Assembly: GCA_027314845.1 (NCBI GenBank)
Contig: DAHVAA010000094.1
Location: forward strand, 1 to 6,384
Origin: Thermoplasmata archaeon
Lineage (GTDB): Archaea; Thermoplasmatota; Thermoplasmata; UBA184
DNA: 6,384 nucleotides
Direction: 5' to 3'
Both the position numbers and the translations under genes were made by a program. The notes under the pieces are model-generated. The model saw only the letters and a program-made list of their open reading frames with translations, searched no databases and was not told the DNA's origin. Positions 4,401 to 6,384 of the stretch are shown here, piece by piece; the stretch's first letter is position 1; every line of letters begins with the position of its first letter.

Positions 4401-6384
4401 GACCCTTCGCCCGTCCGACGCGGAGGCATCCGGCGCAGCAGATGGACGATCTGGGAGGCCTGCGAGGGGTAGGCCCGCTGGATCTCCGACTCGACCGGGC
4501 GGACTTGGCGCCGTCGTCCCTGCCACGGCTCGCGAGGAGAGCCGACTTCTATCCGTTCCACATGGCCGAGGCGTTCCAGCACCGGCCGGTCGGCGCGAAG
4601 AAGGTCCCCTTCCTCGTCCGTCGGGACGACGAGCGCGACCGACGGGAGCGGCGACTCCGTGGAGAGACCGTTCGAGCGGCGGAAGCTCCCGAGCGAGGCC
4701 AGGATCGAGCTCCAGCGCGACCATGACCGGACCAGTTTGTCGTCCAAGAGCCCAGGGTTCGCCGGAGTCACCGTGGTCTCGGGAATGCTGGTCCGGTCCG
4801 CGACGAGACGACGGTGGACCGATTCGGCAAGGAAGGGCAGGATCGGACTCAGGAGGACGACCGCAGTGCGCACCACATAGGTCAGAGCGCGTAGGGCGGC
4901 CCGCTTCGACGCCGGGGTCCCCGCGACCGCGATTCGGGGCCGGACCCACTGTCGGTACGCGGCAAGGTCCGTGTCGAGAAACCGGAAAACGCGACGGTGC
5001 GCCGCGGCCGGGATGAATCGGTCGAAATCCGCGAGCGCTAGAACGCGCACTCGCTCCCAGCGGGCCAGAAGGGCACGGTCCTCGGGCTCGAGCTCGCCCG
5101 AGAAACCCCCGATCGGCGACGCGAAGGAAGAAAGCATCGACCCGTCGCACGCTCCAAGGACCTCCTCCGCCAACGTGGCGAGGCGCTCAAGACGGCGGGC
5201 TTCCTGCCGGCATCGTTCGGCGAACGAGTCCGCGGTCCGCTCCGCCGCTTCGGTGCGGACGAGCGCCGCGCGCACGGCATCCGTGCCGTGTGTCTCGGCG
5301 AGGCCCGCGAGGTCGAGTGAGGGCAGGGTCGGGAGGACGGTGAGCCCGACGTTCGTCACTGGGCCGGAAACGGCGGCCATCCCCGCAAGGTGATGGATCA
5401 AGCTCGGGACGCGGCGACGATGACCTAGGTAGATCCGGGCGGAGTCGGCCGGTGGAAACGGGTCCGAGCGAGCCCAGGCGTGGAGGGCGGCCGACACCGA
5501 GGCCGTCAAGCGACGACGGACGGGGTACATCTTTCCCCCGCAAGGGCAGGCCGGCGCGCCGTCGATCGCGTCCAGTCGCTCGCACTGGGAGCACTCGAGC
5601 AGCGCCACCGCGCTCTCTTCCTCGCTGGCACTCGTTTCGCTCACCGGCCAGGGGGCGACCTCCACGTGCGGCAGCGGTGGTGCTCCGGGCAGCAGCCGGG
5701 AGTACAGCGCGATCGCCTCCGGTGGGAATCGACCCGGCTCGAGGCACCAGGCGCGCCCCGGGACCCAGATGAGCGAGTTCCCGCAGACGAGGCAGTGGGG
5801 AACGCCGCGACGGACCGTCAGCTGCGCAAAGACCGCGTCGCCTTCGTGCAGGTCGCGGACGATGAACTCGTTCGCCGTTCTCAGGTCGAGTCCCGCGTAC
5901 TTGTGGACGAGGGTGAAGTCGAGCTTGCCGCGCGGCGTGACGAGCGGCCAGCCGGGGATCCCGTGGGACGCGGCGATGACCGCGTCCGTGCTGCCGTGGC
6001 CCGGGACCAGGGGGACGATTCCCGTGCCGGTGTCGGTGACGTCCGGGACCGCAAGGACCGTTCCGGCCGGGGCTGTGAGACCCCCTCCCATCGGGAACTC
6101 GTGTCGGAGCGGATACTGGTACGTCCCGCCGGCGAACTCTCGCCCGGGGCGCTCCTCCAGCACTTCGAAGCTTGCGTCAGGGATCCATGAGCGGAACCGT
6201 TCGAGCGACGCCCGCGACGTGAAGACGACCTCGGAAGCGTCCTTTCGTCGGTACCGGGCGACTACGTACGGGAGGAACGGGTGGATCAGGACCCCGCAGG
6301 TGCCCAAGAGCTTCCAGGGCGCATCGACCCAGACGAGCGCGGCGATCGGCCGACCTTCGTGCTCGAATCCGAAACGCACGAGGT
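1436..6384 (-). CDS. Isoleucyl-tRNA synthetase-like pseudoenzyme fused to helix-hairpin-helix and DUF835 domains (5' end cut by right edge)
   Basis: Residues are counted from a GTG at 6379, but the frame continues to the edge (Leu codon at 6382-6380). That valine aligns inside the IleRS fold, so the true start and the HIGH motif lie outside. Residues 1-190 match the CP1 editing domain: GTG (118-120), PGHG (126-129) and D132 are kept, but the Thr-rich WTTTPWT peptide is WVDAPWK. Cysteines C196/C199 and C263/C266/C278/C280 fit IleRS zinc sites. Residues 285-375 cover the second half of the catalytic core. WFDSG and GxDQxRGWF are replaced, and KMSKS is absent: there is no lysine between K283 and K492. 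Residues ~430-530 are the anticodon-binding helices, ~545-705 a DUF5915-like region and ~712-805 the IleRS tail. Then follow a tandem HhH domain (861-917), a Pro/Ser/Glu linker (~918-1503) and DUF835 (~1509-1647; WLSN and EGVEYL motifs). It is probably not an active synthetase. Possible roles are tRNA or tRNA-like binding, editing in trans, or regulation. Automatic pipelines may call it ileS or a DUF835 protein; each name covers only part. Confidence 0.88.
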   Translation of the reverse strand, partial: LVRFGFEHEGRPIAALVWVDAPWKLLGTCGVLIHPFLPYVVARYRRKDASEVVFTSRASLERFRSWIPDASFEVLEERPGREFAGGTYQYPLRHEFPMGGGLTAPAGTVLAVPDVTDTGTGIVPLVPGHGSTDAVIAASHGIPGWPLVTPRGKLDFTLVHKYAGLDLRTANEFIVRDLHEGDAVFAQLTVRRGVPHCLVCGNSLIWVPGRAWCLEPGRFPPEAIALYSRLLPGAPPLPHVEVAPWPVSETSASEEESAVALLECSQCERLDAIDGAPACPCGGKMYPVRRRLTASVSAALHAWARSDPFPPADSARIYLGHRRRVPSLIHHLAGMAAVSGPVTNVGLTVLPTLPSLDLAGLAETHGTDAVRAALVRTEAAERTADSFAERCRQEARRLERLATLAEEVLGACDGSMLSSFASPIGGFSGELEPEDRALLARWERVRVLALADFDRFIPAAAHRRVFRFLDTDLAAYRQWVRPRIAVAGTPASKRAALRALTYVVRTAVVLLSPILPFLAESVHRRLVADRTSIPETTVTPANPGLLDDKLVRSWSRWSSILASLGSFRRSNGLSTESPLPSVALVVPTDEEGDLLRADRPVLERLGHVERIEVGSPREPWQGRRRQVRPVESEIQRAYPSQASQIVHLLRRMPPRRTGEGSSAELSVVIQGLPRRVLPSMVEYVDMLPENTVPVPWALGELYVRRAGPGPRGTLVPPPLSPDAFWLLRHLDRRLRTAGVPPAGSGWKAIVSAVDPLASELRTVAEPLAAYLGLTELQVPESIEELPPPNRLRGRTRTGARWWVSIPGLAVPTRRPKRRARQAPGRRLSLGPAPPSLAPPETDFADEKIIAEEEAVRTLNQELDGLLRVPLLGPAKVRAAWQTGLESLEDYRGASYEKLVAIPGFGGAVAEALLTAVGAQSVPRASRPRGGGPRRATGPLRRSVSPPAGSLGRSRIEEAPAMTPALPNLPPPSSGPPLLADSAAPPTSVEVRESGRGPRETLSPSAPPDVPGAGEEASIPTASEPGAQVAWTQEPAPDASRPAPGEWTSSGAEEERGPPAASKLTPLSEDVGRPETEPEQTVAPVERPTVPEESAPSSMPGTTDGGAEERLPFGAVGLPASNGSEVVPSEASLHDEVLPAVLDPSQGRAIVRRTNESPAPLATIAATATAIEIPPVPAGPGARELLEAERHTDVGVVEPAVDRPRVPPSELLEREVPVRPKTDESTDIAAPSPASAPPAPDDVEEPSSLQRPERVAGEDVELALAGSDARRSGPSEVQPSATAPSTYPTESTPTSPASPLNESDSAGVTAYLDRGDRLDAAPEEPSVDEREAPGPELSPISSDGSDELPPTVPEPDSSPQLLPLHGTGSFEADVSSRRSEPPGGEEPPTTREPSTSAEGGPYRALDSVGQDKKVSVPDRAEVSPALEPGLGSGTAHLASVPGGPEPPVPLGPAAGPTVPPTTSPPTDSSIAAMPDRPSSPVEVPPRAAPAEMIRQPPPPPGGVELCVGSQMLTSLQPFLEATAAGLPGLCVVRESPERVRAQIGIRPIEVYWLSNLGRDRTIRPNDLPALATFLQQKLTEAHVAVFFIEGVEYLARIHGVGPVLERLGEFDRQAREHDARVWLHINPDLLRPGELDRIAVAFVRRSTPS

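Noticed and set aside
1436..6384. Naming the long gene as active isoleucyl-tRNA synthetase (ileS)
   Set aside because: The catalytic signatures inside the window are missing, and the protein carries over 800 residues not found in IleRS.

Overview
This window looks like chromosome from a high-GC archaeon (about two-thirds G+C by eye), most likely a Thermoplasmata-type euryarchaeon. The main clue is a DUF835 domain, a family typical of that group. Supporting signs are archaeal TATA-like elements placed about 27-30 nt upstream of the starts of genes that have no Shine-Dalgarno site, and a secreted-type membrane protein with several N-glycosylation sequons. The lineage call is an inference.

All four genes lie on the minus strand, so the window reads from right to left. 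From 6384 to 1436 runs one very long open frame, cut by the right edge (at least 1,648 codons). Its first ~805 visible residues follow the domain order of an archaeal isoleucyl-tRNA synthetase: CP1 editing domain, zinc-ribbon segments, second half of the Rossmann core, anticodon-binding helices, DUF5915-like region and C-terminal tail. The catalytic motifs that can be placed (WFDSG, GxDQxRGWF, KMSKS) are gone. After this body come a tandem helix-hairpin-helix domain, about 590 residues of Pro/Ser/Glu/Ala-rich linker with no cysteine until its last few residues, and a C-terminal DUF835 domain. I read it as a synthetase-derived pseudoenzyme rebuilt into a binding or sensing protein. It is the most interesting item in the window.

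After a 73-nt gap with a TATA-like element comes a two-gene unit: a 252-residue protein with a signal peptide and one C-terminal membrane helix, overlapping by ATGA a 71-residue protein with two membrane helices. The second gene has a strong Shine-Dalgarno site inside the end of the first, so the two are probably translated together. I do not recognise either family.

After another 112-nt gap, again with a TATA-like element at -27, the first 93 codons of a class I SAM-dependent methyltransferase run off the left edge. No stretch over 300 bases lacks a gene. I saw no RNA genes, mobile elements, CRISPR arrays or convincing terminators. Nothing in the sequence shows that the four genes act together; the promoter-like elements suggest three transcription units.
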